A stretch of DNA of 64,000 nucleotides from Psococerastis gibbosa (GCA_963971405.1 OZ020487.1:21003371-21067370); one strand, 5' to 3'. Counted from the stretch's first letter, positions 1-16,600 are shown. Program-made: numbers and translations. The notes: a model not told the origin generated them from the letters alone.

Positions 1-3000
1 TAATAAAGACTCCCATATCATATCAAGACCTTTAAAAAAAATAAAATAAGTAAATAGCTATTTTTCTTATTCTTGTCGAATGAATTTTTTTTAGCTACAT
101 TTACACCTATGAACTCGCAGGAGCAATTGCTCGATCTTAAGCACAATACGGTGAGCCAAAATAAGCAAAATAATGACTCCCATATCATATCAAGACCTTT
201 AAAAAAAATAAAATAAGTAAATAGCTATTTTTCTGATTCCTGTCGAATGAATTTTTTTTAGCTACATTTACACCGATGAACACGCAGAAGCAACTGCTCA
301 ATGTTTAATACAATACAATGAGCCAAAATAAGCAAAATTAAGACACCTATATCTTTTAAAGACCTTTAAAAAAATAAAATAAGTAAATAGCTATTTTTCT
401 GATTCCTGTCGAATGAATTTTTTTTAGCTACATTTACACCTTTGAACACGCAGAAGCAACTGCTCAATGTTAAGAACAATACAATGAGCCTAAATAAGCA
501 AAATTAAGACACCCATATCATTTCAAGACCTTTCAAAAAAAAAATAAGTAAATAGCTATTTTTCTTATTCTTGTCGAATGAATTTTTTTTAGCTACAATT
601 ACACCGATGAACACGCAGGAGCAATTGCTTAATGTTAGTTACAATACAGTGAGCCGAAATGAGCAAAATTATGACACCCATATCATATTAAAACCTTTAA
701 AAAAAATAAAATAAGTATATAGCTATTTTTCGTATTCTTGGCGAATGAATTTTTTTCAGCTACATTTACACGGATGAACATGCAGGAGCAATAGTTAAAT
801 GTTAAGTACGATACAGTGAGCCAAAATAAGCAAAATTAAGACACCCGTGTTATATCAAGACCTTTAAAAAAATAAAATAAGTGTATAGCTATTTTTCTTA
901 TTCTTGTCGAATGAATTTTTTTTAGCTCCACTTACACCGATGAACACGCAGGAGCAATTGGCCAATGTTAAGTACAATACAGTGAGCCTAAATAACCAAA
1001 ATTAAGACACCTATATCTTTTTAAGACCTTTAAAAAAAAGAAAATAATGAAATAGCTATTTTTCTTATTCTTGTCGAATAAATTTTATGTAGCTACATTT
1101 ACACCGATGAACACGCTGGAGCAATTGCTAAATGTAAGGTACAATACAGTGAGCCAAAATAAGCAAAACTAGGACACCCATATCTATTCAAGACCTTTAA
1201 AAAAAATAAAATAAGTAAATAGCTATTTTTCTTATTCTTGTCGAGTGAATTTTTTTTAGCTACAATTACACCGATGAACACGCAGGAGCAATTGCTTAAT
1301 GTTAGGTACAATACAGTGAGCCGAAATAAGCAAAATTATGACACCCATATCATATAAAACCCTTAAAAAAAATAAAATAAGTATATAGCTATTTTTCGTA
1401 TTCTTGGCGAATGAATTTTTTTCAGCTACATTTACACGGATGAACATGCAGGAGCAATAGTTAAATGTTAAGTACAATACAGTGAGCCAAAATAGGCAAA
1501 ATTAAGACACCCGTGTTATATCAAGACCTTTAAAAAAATAAAATAAGTGTATAGCTATTTTTCTTATTCTTGTCGAATGAATTTTTTTTAGCTCCACTTA
1601 CACCGATGAACACGCAGGAGCAATTGGTCAATGTTAAGTACAATACAGTGAGCCTAAATAACCAAAATTAAGACACCTATATCTTTTTAAGACCTATAAA
1701 AAAAAGAAAATAATGAAATAGCTATTTTTCTTATTCTTGTCGAATAAATTTTATGTAGCTACATTTACACCGATGAACACGCTGGAGCAATTGCTAAATG
1801 TAAGGTACAATACAGTGAGCCAAAATAAGCAAAACTAGGACACCCATATCTATTCAAGACCTTTAAAAAAAATAAAATAAGTAAATAGCTATTTTTCTTA
1901 TTCTTGTCGAGTGAATTTTTTTAGCTACATTTACACCGATGAACACGCAGGAGCAATTGCTCGATGTTAAGTACAATTTAATGAGCCAAAACGAGCAAAA
2001 TTAAGACACCCATATCATATCAAGACCTTTAAAAAAATGAAATAAGTATGTAGCTATTTTTCTTATTCTTGTCGAATGAATTTTTAGTAGCTACATTTAC
2101 ACGGATGAACACGCAGGAGCATTTTCTCAATGTTAGGTACAATACCATGAGCCAACATAAGCAAAATTAAGACACCTATATCTTATTAAGACCTTAAAAA
2201 AAAGAAAATAACTAAATAGCTATTTTTCTTATTCTTGTCGAATGAATTTTTAGTAGCTACATTTACACGGATGAACACGCAGGAGCATTTGCTCAATGTT
2301 AGGTACATTACAATGAGCCAAAATTAGCAAAATTAGGACACCTATATCTTTTAAAGACCTTTAAAAAAATAAAATAAGTAAATAGCTATTTTTCTGATTC
2401 CTGTCGAATGCGTTTTTTTTAGCTACATTTACATTGATGAACACGTTGAAGCAACAGCTTAATGTTACGTACAATACAATAAGCCAAAATAAGCAAAATT
2501 AAGACACCCATATCATTTCAAGACCTTTAAAAAAAAAAATAAGTAAATAGCTAATTTTCTTATTCTTATCGAATGAATTTTTTTTAGCTACATTTACACC
2601 GATGAACATGCAGGAGCAATTGCTCAATGTTAGAGCAATACAATGAGGCAAAATAAGCAAAATTAAGACACCCATATCATTTCAAGACCTTTAAAAAAAA
2701 TAAAATAAGGAAATATCTATTTTTCTTATTCTTGTCGAATGAATTTTTTTTAGCTACATTTACACCTATGAACTCGCAGGAGCAATTGCTCAATCTTAAG
2801 CACAATACGGTGAGCCAAAATAAGCAAAATAATGACTCCCATATCATATCAAGACCTTTAAAAAAAATAAAATAAGTAAATAGCTATTTTTCTGATTCCT
2901 GTCGAATGAATTTTTTTTAGCTACATTTACACCGATGAACACGCAGAAGCAAATGTTTAATGTTTAGTACAATACATTGAGCCAAAATAAGCAAAATTAA

Positions 3001-6000
3001 GACACCTATATCTTTTAAAGACCTTTAAAAAAATAAAATAAGTAAATAGCTATTTTTCTGATTCCTGTGGAATGATTTTTTTTTAGCTACATTTACACCT
3101 TTGAACACGCAAAAGCAACTGCTCAATGTTACGAACAATACAATGAGCCAAAATAAGCAAAATTAAGACACCCATATCATTTCAAGACCTTTAAAAAAAA
3201 AAAATAAGTAAATAGCTATTTTTTTTATTCTTGTCGAATGAATTTTTTTTAGCATTATTTAAACCGATGAACACGCAGGAGCAATTGCTCAATGTCAAGT
3301 ACAATACAATGAGCCAAAATAAGCAAAATTAAGACACCTATATCTTTTTAAAACCTTTAAAAAAATAAAATAAGTAAATAGCTATTTTTCTTATACTTGT
3401 CGAATGAATTTTTTTTAGCCACATTTACACCGATGAACACGCAGGAGCAATTGCGCAATGTTAAATACAATACAATGAATCTATATAAGCCAAATTAAGA
3501 CACCCGTGTTATATCAAGACCTTAAAAAAAATAAAATAAATGTATAGCTATTTTTCTTTTTCTTGTCGAATGAATTTTTTTTAGCTCCATTTACACCGAT
3601 GAACACGCAGGAGCAATTGGTCAATGTTAAGTACAATACAGTGAGCTGAAATAAGCAAAATTAGGACACCTATATCTTTTAAAGACCTTTAAAAAAAAAA
3701 TTACTAAATTGCTATTTTTCTTATTCTTGTCTTGTGAATTTTTAGTAGCTACATTTACACGGATGAACACGCAGGAGCATTTGCCCAATGTTAGGTACAA
3801 TACAATGAGCCAAAATAAGCAAAATTAGGACACCTATATCTTTTAAAGACCTTTAAAAAAATAAAATAAGTAAATAGCTATTTTTCTGATTCCTGTCGAA
3901 TGAATTTTTTTTAGCTACATTTACACCGATGAACTCGCAAGAGCAATTGCTCGATCTTAAGCATAATACGGTGAGGCAAAATAAGCAAAATAAAGACTCC
4001 CATATCATATCAAGACCTTTAAAAAAAATAAAATAAATGTATAGCTATTTTTCTTATTCTTGTCGAATGAATTTTTTTTAGCTCCATTTACACCGATGAA
4101 CACGCAGGAGCAATTGGTCAATGTTAAGTACAATACAGTGAGCCTAAATAACCAAAATTAAGACACCTATATCTTTTTAAGACCTTTAAAAAAAAGAAAA
4201 TAATGAAATAGCTATTTTTCTTATTCTTGTCGAATAAATTTTTTGTAGCTACATTTACACCGATGAACACGCAGGAGCAATTGCTCAATGTTAGGTACAA
4301 TACATTGAGCCAACATAAGCAAAATTAGGACACCTATATCTTTTTAAGACCTTTAAAAAAATAAAATAAGTAAATAGCTATTTTTCTGATTCCTGTCGAA
4401 TGAATTTTTTTTTTAGCTCCATTTACACCGATGAACACGCAGGAGCAATTGGTCAATATTAAGTACAATACAGTGAGCCTAAATAACCAAAATTAAGACA
4501 CCTATATCTTTTTAAGACCTTTAAAAAAAGAAAATAACGAAATAGCTATTTTTCTTATTCTTGTCGAATGAATTTTTTGTAGCTAAATTTACACCAACGA
4601 ACACGCAGGAGCAATTGCTCAATGTTAGGTGCAATACAGTGAGCCAACATAAGCAAAATTAAGACACCTATATCTTTTTAAGACCTTTAAAAAAATAAAA
4701 TAAGTAAATAGCTATTTTCCTGATTCCTGTCGAATGAATTTTTTTTAGCTACATTTACACCGATGAACTCGCAGGAGCAATTGCTCGATCTTAAGCATAA
4801 TACGTGAGCCAAAATAAGCATAACAAAGACTCCCATATCATATCAAGACCTTTAAAAAAAATAAAATAAGTAAATAGCTATTTTTCTGATTCCTGTCGAA
4901 TGAATTTTTTTTAGCTACATTTACACCGATGAACTCGCAGGAGCAATTGCTCGATCTTAAGCACAATACGGTGAGCCAAAATAAGCAAAATAATGACTCC
5001 CATATCATATCAAGACCTTTAAAAAAAATAAAATAAGTAAATAGCTATTTTTCTGATTCCAGTCGAATGAATTTTTTTTAGCTACATTTACACCGATGAA
5101 CACTCAGAAGCAAATGCTTAATGTTTAGTACAATACATTGAGCCAAAATAAGCATAATTAAGACACCTATATCTTTTAAAGACCTTTAAAAAAATAAAAT
5201 AAGTAAATAGCTATTTTTCTGATTCCTGTGGAATGATTTTTTTTTAGCTACATTTACACCTTTGAACACGCAAAAGCAACTGCTCAATGTTACGAACAAT
5301 ACAATGAGCCAAAATAAGCAAAATTAAGACACCCATATCATTTCAAGACCTTTAAAAAAAAAAAATAAGTAAATAGCTATTTTTTTTATTCTTGTCGAAT
5401 GAATTTTTTTTAGCATTATTTAAACCGATGAACACGCAGGAGCAATTGCTCAATGTCAAGTACAATACAATGAGCCAAAATAAGCAAAATTAAGACACCT
5501 ATATCTTTTTAAAACCTTTAAAAAAATAAAATAAGTAAATAGCTATTTTTCTTATACTTGTCGAATGAATTTTTTTTAGCCACATTTACACCGATGAACA
5601 CGCAGGAGCAATTGCGCAATGTTAAATACAATACAATGAATCTATATAAGCCAAATTAAGACACCCGTGTTATATCAAGACCTTAAAAAAAATAAAATAA
5701 ATGTATAGCTATTTTTCTTTTTCTTGTCGAATGAATTTTTTTTAGCTCCATTTACACCGATGAACACGCAGGAGCAATTGGTCAATGTTAAGTACAATAC
5801 AGTGAGCTGAAATAAGCAAAATTAGGACACCTATATCTTTTAAAGACCTTTAAAAAAAAATTACTAAATTGCTATTTTTCTTATTCTTGTCTTGTGAATT
5901 TTTAGTAGCTACATTTACACGGATGAACACGCAGGAGCATTTGCCCAATGTTAGGTACAATACAATGAGCCAAAATAAGCAAAATTAGGACACCTATATC

Positions 6001-9000
6001 TTTTAAAGACCTTTAAAAAAATAAAATAAGTAAATAGCTATTTTTCTGATTCCTGTCGAATGAATTTTTTTTAGCTACATTTACACCGATGAACTCGCAA
6101 GAGCAATTGCTCGATCTTAAGCATAATACGGTGAGGCAAAATAAGCAAAATAAAGACTCCCATATCATATCAAGACCTTTAAAAAAAATAAAATAAATGT
6201 ATAGCTATTTTTCTTATTCTTGTCGAATGAATTTTTTTTAGCTCCATTTACACCGATGAACACGCAGGAGCAATTGGTCAATGTTAAGTACAATACAGTG
6301 AGCCTAAATAACCAAAATTAAGACACCTATATCTTTTTAAGACCTTTAAAAAAAAGAAAATAATGAAATAGCTATTTTTCTTATTCTTGTCGAATAAATT
6401 TTTTGTAGCTACATTTACACCGATGAACACGCAGGAGCAATTGCTCAATGTTAGGTACAATACATTGAGCCAACATAAGCAAAATTAGGACACCTATATC
6501 TTTTTAAGACCTTTAAAAAAATAAAATAAGTAAATAGCTATTTTTCTGATTCCTGTCGAATGAATTTTTTTTAGCTCCATTTACACCGATGAACACGCAG
6601 GAGCAATTGGTCAATATTAAGTACAATACAGTGAGCCTAAATAACCAAAATTAAGACACCTATATCTTTTTAAGACCTTTAAAAAAAGAAAATAACGAAA
6701 TAGCTATTTTTCTTATTCTTGTCGAATGAATTTTTTGTAGCTAAATTTACACCAACGAACACGCAGGAGCAATTGCTCAATGTTAGGTGCAATACAGTGA
6801 GCCAACATAAGCAAAATTAAGACACCTATATCTTTTTAAGACCTTTAAAAAAATAAAATAAGTAAATAGCTATTTTCCTGATTCCTGTCGAATGAATTTT
6901 TTTTAGCTACATTTACACCGATGAACTCGCAGGAGCAATTGCTCGATCTTAAGCATAATACGGTGAGCCAAAATAAGCATAATAAAGACTCCCATATCAT
7001 ATCAAGACCTTTAAAAAAAATAAAATAAGTAAATAGCTATTTTTCTTATTCTTGTCGAATGAATTTTTTTTAGCTACATTTACACCTATGAACTCGCAGG
7101 AGCAATTGCTCGATCTTAAGCACAATACGGTGAGCCAAAATAAGCAAAATAATGACTCCCATATCATATCAAGACCTTTAAAAAAAATAAAATAAGTAAA
7201 TAGCTATTTTTCTGATTCCTGTCGAATGAATTTTTTTTAGCTACATTTACACCGATGAACACGCAGAAGCAACTGCTCAATGTTTAATACAATACAATGA
7301 GCCAAAATAAGCAAAATTAAGACACCTATATCTTTTAAAGACCTTTAAAAAAATAAAATAAGTAAATAGCTATTTTTCTGATTCCTGTCGAATGAATTTT
7401 TTTAGCTACATTTACACCTTTGAACACGCAGAAGCAACTGCTCAATGTTAAGAACAATACAATGAGCCTAAATAAGCAAAATTAAGACACCCATATCATT
7501 TCAAGACCTTTAAAAAAAAAAAATAAGTAAATAGCTATTTTTCTTATTCTTGTCGAATGAATTTTTTTTAGCTACAATTACACCGATGAACACGCAGGAG
7601 CAATTGCTTAATGTTAGTTACAATACAGTGAGCCGAAATGAGCAAAATTATGACACCCATATCATATTAAAACCTTTAAAAAAAATAAAATAAGTATATA
7701 GCTATTTTTCGTATTCTTGGCGAATGAATTTTTTTCAGCTACATTTACACGGATGAACATGCAGGAGCAATAGTTAAATGTTAAGTACAATACAGTGAGC
7801 CAAAATAAGCAAAATTAAGACACCCGTGTTATATCAAGACCTTTAAAAAAATAAAATAAGTGTATAGCTATTTTTCTTATTCTTGTCGAATGAATTTTTT
7901 TTATCTCCACTTACACCGATGAACACGCAGGAGCAATTGGCCAATGTTAAGTACAATACAGTGAGCCTAAATAACCAAAATTAAGACACCTATATCTTTT
8001 TAAGACCTTTAAAAAAAAGAAAATAATGAAATAGCTATTTTTCTTATTCTTGTCGAATAAATTTTATGTAGCTACATTTACACCGATGAACACGCTGGAG
8101 CAATTGCTAAATGTAAGGTACAATACAGTGAGCCAAAATAAGCAAAACTAGGACACCCATATCTATTCAAGACCTTTAAAAAAAATAAAATAAGTAAATA
8201 GCTATTTTTCTTATTCTTGTCGAGTGAATTTTTTTTAGCTACAATTACACCGATGAACACGCAGGAGCAATTGCTTAATGTTAGGTACAATACAGTGAGC
8301 CGAAATAAGCAAAATTATGACACCCATATCATATAAAACCTTTAAAAAAAATAAAATAAGTATATAGCTATTTTTCGTATTCTTGGCGAATGAATTTTTT
8401 TCAGCTACATTTACACGGATGAACATGCAGGAGCAATAGTTAAATGTTAAGTACAATACAGTGAGCCAAAATAAGCAAAATTAAGACACCCCTGTTATAT
8501 CAAGACCTTTAAAAAAATAAAATAAGTGTATAGCTATTTTTCTTATTCTTGTCGAATGAATTTTTTTTAGCTCCACTTACACCGATGAACACGCAGGAGC
8601 AATTGGTCAATGTTAAGTACAATACAGTGAGTCTAAATAACCAAAATTAAGACACCTATATCTTTTTAAGACCTTTAAAAAAAAGAAAATAATGAAATAG
8701 CTATTTTTCTTATTCTTGTCGAATAAATTTTATGTAGCTACATTTACACCGATGAACACGCTGGAGCAATTGCTAAATGTAAGGTACAATACAGTGAGCC
8801 AAAATAAGCAAAACTATGACACCCATATCTATTCAAGACCTTTAAAAAAAATAAAATAAGTAAATAGCTATTTTTCTTATTCTTGTCGAGTGAATTTTTT
8901 TAGCTACATTTACACCGATGAACACGCAGGAGCAATTGCTCGATGTTAAGTACAATTTAATGAGCCAAAACGAGCAAAATTAAGACACCCATATCATATC

Positions 9001-10220
9001 AAGACCTTTAAAAAAATGAAATAAGTATGTAGCTATTTTTCTTATTCTTGTCGAATGAATTTTTAGTAGCTACATTTACACGGATGAACACGCAGGAGCA
9101 TTTTCTCAATGTTAGGTACAATACAATGAGCCAACATAAGCAAAATTAAGACACCTATATCTTATTAAGACCTTAAAAAAAAGAAAATAACTAAATAGCT
9201 ATTTTTCTTATTCTTGTCGAATGAATTTTTAGTAGCTACATTTACACGGATGAACACGCAGGAGCATTTGCTCAATGTTAGGTACATTACAATGAGCCAA
9301 AATTAGCAAAATTAGGACACCTATATCTTTTAAAGACCTTTAAAAAAATAAAATAAGTAAATAGCTATTTTTCTGATTCCTGTCGAATGAATTTTTTTTA
9401 GCTACATTTACACCGATGAACACGTTGAAGCAACAGCTTAATGTTAAGTACAATACAATGAGCCAAAATAAGCAAAATTAAGACACCCATATCATTTCAA
9501 GACCTTTAAAAAAAAAAATAAGTAAATAGCTAATTTTCTTATTCTTATCGAATGAATTTTTTTTAGCTACATTTACACCGATGAACATGCAGGAGCAATT
9601 GCTCAATGTTAGTGCAATACAATGAGGCAAAATAAGCAAAATTAAGACACCCATATCATTTCAAGACCTTTAAAAAAAATAAAATAAGGAAATATCTATT
9701 TTTCTTATTCTTGTCGAATGAATTTTTTTTAGCTACATTTACACCTATGAACTCGCAGGAGCAATTGTTCAATCTTAAGCACAATTCGGTGAGCCAAAAT
9801 AAGCAAAATAAAGACTCCCATATCATATCAAGACCTTTAAAAAAAATAAAATAAGTAAATAGCTATTTTTCTGATTCCTGTCGAATGAATTTTTTTTAGC
9901 TACATTTACACCGATGAACACGCAGAAGCAAATGCTCAATGTTAAGTACAATACAGTGAGCCAAAATAAGCAAAATTAAGACACCTATATCTTTTGAAGA
10001 CCTTTAAAAAAATAAAATAAGTAAATAGCTATTTTTCTGATTCCTGTCGAATGAATTTTTTTTAGCTACATTTACACCTTTGAACACGCAAAAGCAACTG
10101 CTCAATGTTACGCACAATACAATGAGCCAAAATAAGCAAAATTAAGACACCCATATCATTTCAAGACCTTTAAAAAAAAAAAATAAGTAAATAGCTATTT
10201 TTCTTATTCTTGTCGAATGA
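1..10220. repeat. Higher-order duplication, offset ~6979 bp
   Basis: Positions 1-3240 recur almost base for base at about 6980-10220, an offset of 6979 bp or about 42 monomers. Diagnostic variants recur in register: the ATGTAGCTAC variant at about 1087 and 8066, and the GGCGAATG variant at about 749 and 7728. Adjacent monomers inside a block differ far more than the two blocks do, which marks recent block duplication. Confidence 0.9.
2760..7360. repeat. Higher-order tandem duplication, offset 2160 bp
   Basis: About 2760-5200 matches about 4920-7360 at an offset of 2160 bp (13 monomers). Rare variants recur exactly, such as GTGGAATGATT at 3068 and 5228 and the GCATTATTTAAACC variant at 3252 and 5412. 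Small slips at homopolymers change the offset by 1-3 bp. The same 13-monomer step also links about 9490-10050 with about 11650-12210. Confidence 0.9.
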
Positions 10221-13200
10221 ATTTTTTTTAGCTACAATTACACCGATGAACACGCAGGAGCAATTGCTCAATGTTAAGTACAATACATTGAGCCAAAATA
10301 AGCAAAATTATGACACCCATATCATTTCAAGACCTTTAAAATGAAGAAAATATGTAAAGAGCTATTTTTCGTATTCTTGTCGAATGAATTTTTTTCAGCT
10401 ACATTTACACCGATGAACACGCAGAAGCAAATGCTCAATGTTAAGTACAATACAGTGAGCCAAAATAAGCAAAATTAAGACACCTATATCTTTTGAAGAC
10501 CTTTAAAAAAATAAAATAAGTAAATAGCTATTTTTCTGATTCCTGTCGAATGAATTTTTTTTAGCTACATTTACACCTTTGAACACGCAAAAGCAACTGC
10601 TCAATGTTACGCACAATACAATGAGCCAAAATAAGCAAAATTAAGACACCCATATCATTTCAAGACCTTTAAAAAAAAAAAATAAGTAAATAGCTATTTT
10701 TCTTATTCTTGTCGAATGAATTTTTTTTAGCAACAATTACACCGATGAACACGCAGGAGCAATTGCTCAATGTTAAGTACAATACATTGAGCCAAAATAA
10801 GCAAAATTATGACACCCATATCATTTCAAGACCTTTAAAATGAAGAAAATATGTAAAGAGCTATTTTTCGTATTCTTGTCGAATGAATTTTTTTCAGCTA
10901 CATTTACACCGATGAACACGCAGGAGCGATTGCTCAATGTTAAGAACAATACAATGAGCCAAAATAAGCAAAATTTAGACACCCATATCATTTCAAGACC
11001 TTTAAATAAAATAAAATAAGTAAATAGCTATTTTTCGTATTCTTGTCGAATGAATTTTTTTGCAACTACATTTACACCGATGAACACGCAGGAGCTATTG
11101 TTTAATGTTAAGTACAATACAACGAGCCATAATAAGCAAAATTTAGACACCCATATCATTTCTAGACCTTTAAAAAAAATAAAATAAGTATATAGCTATT
11201 TTTCGTATTCTTGTCAAATTAATTTTTTTCAGCCACATTTACGCCGATGAACACGCAGGAGCAATTGCTCAATGTTTAGTACAATACATTGAGCCAAAAT
11301 AAGCAAAATTAAGACACCCATATCATTTCAAGACCTTTAAAATAATGAAAATATGTAAAGAGCTATTTTTCGTATTCTTGTCGAATGAATTTTTTTCAGC
11401 CACATTTACATCGATGAACACGCAGAAGCTATTGTTAAATGTTAAGTACAATACAATGAGCCAAAATAAGTAAAATTTAGACACCCATATCATTTCAATA
11501 CCTTTAAAAAAAATAAAATAAGTAAATAGCTATTTTGCGCATTCTTGTCAAATGATTTTTTTCAGCTACATTTACGCCGATCAACACGCAGGAGCAATTG
11601 CTCAAGGTTAAGTACAATACAATGAGCCAAAATAAGCAAAATTAAGACACCCATATCATTTCAAGACCTTTAAAAAAAAAAATAAGTAAATAGCTAATTT
11701 TCTTATTCTTATCGAATGAATTTTTTTTAGCTACATTTACACCGATGAACATGCAGGAGCAATTGCTCAATGTTAGTGCAATACAATGAGGCAAAATAAG
11801 CAAAATTAAGACACCCATATCATTTCAAGACCTTTAAAAAAAATAAAATAAGGAAATATCTATTTTTCTTATTCTTGTCGAATGAATTTTTTTTAGCTAC
11901 ATTTACACCTATGAACTCGCAGGAGCAATTGTTCAATCTTAAGCACAATTCGGTGAGCCAAAATAAGCAAAATAAAGACTCCCATATCATATCAAGACCT
12001 TTAAAAAAAATAAAATAAGTAAATAGCTATTTTTCTGATTCCTGTCGAATGAATTTTTTTAGCTACATTTACACCGATGAACACGCAGAAGCAAATGCTC
12101 AATGTTAAGTACAATACAGTGAGCCAAAATAAGCAAAATTAAGACACCTATATCTTTTGAAGACCTTTAAAAAAATAAAATAAGTAAATAGCTATTTTTC
12201 TGATTCCTGTCGAATGAATTTTTTTTAGCTACATTTACACCTTTGAACACGCAAAAGCAACTGCTCAATGTTACGCACAATACAATGAGCCAAAATAAGC
12301 AAAATTAAGACACCCATATCATTTCAAGACCTTTAAAAAAAAAAATAAGTAAATAGCTATTTTTCTTATTCTTGTCGAATGAATTTTTTTTAGCTACAAT
12401 TACACCGATGAACACGCAGGAGCAATTGCTCAATGTTAAGAACAATACAATGAGCCAAAATAAGCAAAATTTAGACACCCATATCATTTCAAGACCTTTA
12501 AATAAAATAAAATAAGTAAATAGCTATTTTTCGTATTCTTGTCGAATGAATTTTTTTGCAACTACATTTACGCCGATGAACACGCAGGAGCAATTGCTCA
12601 ATGTTTAGTACAATACATTGAGCCAAAATAAGCAAAATTAAGACACCCATATCATTTCAAGACCTTTAAAATGAAGAAAATATGTAAAGAGCTATTTTTC
12701 GTATTCTTGTCGAATGAATTTTTTTCAGCTACATTTACACCGATGAACACGCAGGAGCGATTGCTCAATGTTAAGAACAATACAATGAGCCAAAATAAGC
12801 AAAATTTAGACACCCATATCATTTCAAGACCTTTAAATAAAATAAAATAAGTAAATAGCTATTTTTCGTATTCTTGTCGAATGAATTTTTTTGCAACTAC
12901 ATTTACACCGATGAACACGCAGGAGCTATTGTTTAATGTTAAGTACAATACAACGAGCCATAATAAGCAAAATTTAGACACCCATATCATTTCAAGACCT
13001 TTAAAAAAAATAAAATAAGTATATAGCTATTTTTCGTATTCTTGTCAAATTAATTTTTTTCAGCCACATTTACGCCGATGAACACGCAGGAGCAATTGCT
13101 CAATGTTTAGTACAATACATTGAGCCAAAATAAGCAAAATTAAGGCACCCATATCATTTCAAGACCTTTAAAATAATGAAAATATGTAAAGAGCTATTTT

Positions 13201-13639
13201 TCGTATTCTTGTCGAATGAATTTTTTTCAGCCACATTTACATCGATGAACACGCAGAAGCTATTGATAAATGTTAAGTACAATACAATGAGCCAAAATAA
13301 GTAAAATTTAGACACCCATATCATTTCAATACCTTTAAAAAAAATAAAATAAGTAAATAGCTATTTTGCGCATTCTTGTCAAATGATTTTTTTCAGCTAC
13401 ATTTACGCCGATCAACACGCAGGAGCAATTGCTCAAGGTTAAGTACAATACAATGAGCCAAAATAAGCAAAATTTAGACACCCATATCATTTCAAGACCT
13501 TTAAATAAAATAAAATAAGTAAATAGCTATTTTTCGTATTCTTGTCGAATGAATTTTTTTGCAACTACATTTACACCGATGAACACGCAGGAGCTATTGC
13601 TTAATGTTAAGTACAATACAACGAGCCAAAATAAGCAAA

Positions 13640-16600
13640 ACTTAGACACCCATATCATTTCAAGACCTTTAAAAAAATAAAAATATGTATATAGCTATTT
13701 TTCGTATTCTTGTCAAATTAATTTTTTTCAGCCACATTTACGCCGATGAACGCGCAGGAATAATTGCTCAATGTTTAGTACAATATATTGAGCCAAAATA
13801 AGCAAAATTAAGACACCCATATCATTTCAAGACCTTTAAAAAAAATAAAATAAGTAAATAGCTATTTTTCGTATTCTTGCCGAATGAATTTTTTTAAGCT
13901 ACATTGACGCCGATGAACACGCAGGAGCAATTGCTCAATGTTAAGTACAATACATTGAGCCAAAATAAGCAAAATTAAGACACCCATATCATTTCAAGAC
14001 CTTTAAAATGAAGAAAATATGTAAAGTGCTATTTTTCGTATTCTTGTCGAATGAATTTTTTTCAGCTACATTTACACCGATGAACACGCAGGAGCAATTG
14101 CTCAATGTTAAGAACAATACAATGAGCCAAAATAAGCAAAATTTAGACACCCATATCATTTCAAGACCTATAAATAAAATAAAATAAGTAAATAGCTATT
14201 TTTCGTATTCTTGTCGAATGAATTTTTTTGCAACTACATTTACACCGATGAACACGCAGGAGCTATTGTTTAATGTTAAGTACAATACAACGAGCCTAAA
14301 TAAGCAAAATTTAGACACCCATATCATTTCAAGACCTTTAAAAAAAAAAAAAAAAGTATATAGCTATTTTTCGTATTCTTGTCAAATTAATTTTTTTCAG
14401 CCACATTTACGCCGATGAACACGCAGGAGCAATTGCTCAATGTTTAGTACAATACATTGAGCCAAAATAAGCAAAATTAAGACACCCATATCATTTCAAG
14501 GCCTTTAAAATAAAGAAAATATGTAAAGAGCTATTTTTCGTATTCTTGTCGAATGAATTTTTTTCAGCCACATTTACATCGATGAACACGCAGAAGCTAT
14601 TGTTAAATGTTAAGTACAATACAATGAGCCGAAATAAGTAAAATTTAGACACCCATACCATTTCAATACCTTTAAAAAAAAAAAAAAAAAGTAAATAGCT
14701 ATTTTGCGCATTCATGTCAAATGATTTTTTTTGCAGCTATATTTACATTGATGAACAATCAGGAGCTATTGCTCAATGTTAAGTACAATACATTGAGCGA
14801 AAATAAGCAAAATTTAGACAGCCATATTATTTCAAGACCTTTAAATTAAATAAAATAAGTAAATAGCTATTTTTCGTATTCTTGTCGAATGAATTTTTTT
14901 GCAACTACATTTACACCGATGAACACGCAGGAGCTATTGTTTAATGTTAAGTACAATACATTGAGCCAAAATAAGCAAAATTTAGACACCCATATCATTT
15001 CAAGACCTTTAAAAAAAATAAAATAAGTATATAGCTATTTTTCGTATTCTTGTCAAATGAATTTTTTTCAGCCACATTTACGCCGATGAACACGCAGGAG
15101 CAATTGCTCAATGTTTAGTACAATACATTGAGCCAAAATAAGCAAAATTAAGACACCCATATCATTTCAAGACCTTTAAAAAAAATAAAATAAGTATATA
15201 GCTATTTTTCGTATTCTTGTCAAATTAATTTTTTTCAGCCACATTTACGCCGATGAACACGCAGGAGCAATTGCTCAATGTTTAGTACAATACATTGAGC
15301 CAAAATAAGCAAAATTAAGACACCCATATCATTTCAAGACCTTTAAAAAAAATAAAATAAGTAAATAGCTATTTTTCGTATTCATGCCGAATGAATTTTT
15401 TTAAGCTACATTTACGCCGATGAACACGCAGGAGCAATTGCTCAATGTTAAGTACAATACATTGAGCCAAAATAAGCAAAATTATGACACCCATATCATT
15501 TCAAGACCTTTAAAATGAAGAAAATATGTAAAGAGCTATTTTTCGTATTCTTGTCGAATGAATTTTTTTCAGCTACATTTACACCGATGAACACGCAGGA
15601 GCAATTGCTCAATGTTAAGAACAATACATTGAGCCAAAATAAGCAAAATTTAGACACCCATATCATTTCAAGACCTTTAAATAAAATAAGTAAATAGCTA
15701 TTTTTCGTATTCTTGTCGAATGAATTTTTTTGCAACTACATTTACACCGATGAACACGCAGGAGCTATTGTTTAATGTTAAGTACAATACAACGAGCCAA
15801 AATAAGAAATTTAGACACCCATATCATTTCAAGACCTTTAAAAAAAAAAAAAAAGTATATAGCTATTTTTCGTATTCTTGTCGAATGAATTTTTTTCAGC
15901 CACATTTACATCGATGAACACGCAGAAGCTATTGTTAAATGTTAAGTACAATGCAATGAGCCAAAATAAGTAAAATTTAGACACCCATATCATTTCAATA
16001 CCTTTAAAAAAAATAAAATAAGTAAATAGCTATTTTGCGCATTCTTGTCAAATGATTTTTTTCAGCTACATTTACGCCGATGAACACGCAGGAGCAATTG
16101 CTCAAGGTTAAGTACAATACAATGAGCCAAAATAAGCAAAATTTAGACACCCATATCATTTCAAGACCTTTAAATAAAATAAAATAAGTAAATAGCTATT
16201 TTTCGTATTCTTGTCGAATGAATTTTTTTGCAACTACATTTACACCGATGAACACGCAGGAGCTATTTTTTAATGTTAAGTACAATACAACGAGCCAAAA
16301 TAAGCAAAATTTATACACCCATATCATTTCAAGACCTTTAAAAAAAATAAAATAAGTATATAGCTATTTTTCGTATTCTTGTCAAATTAATTTTTTCAGC
16401 CACATTTACGCCGATGAACACGCAGGAGCAATTGCTCAATGTTTAGTACAATACATTGAGCCTAAATAAGCAAAATTAAGACACCCATATCATTTCAAGA
16501 CCTTTAAAAAAAATAAAATAAGTAAATAGCTATTTTGCGCATTCTTGTCAAATGATTTTTTTCAGCTACATTTACGCCGATCAACACGCAGGAGCAATTG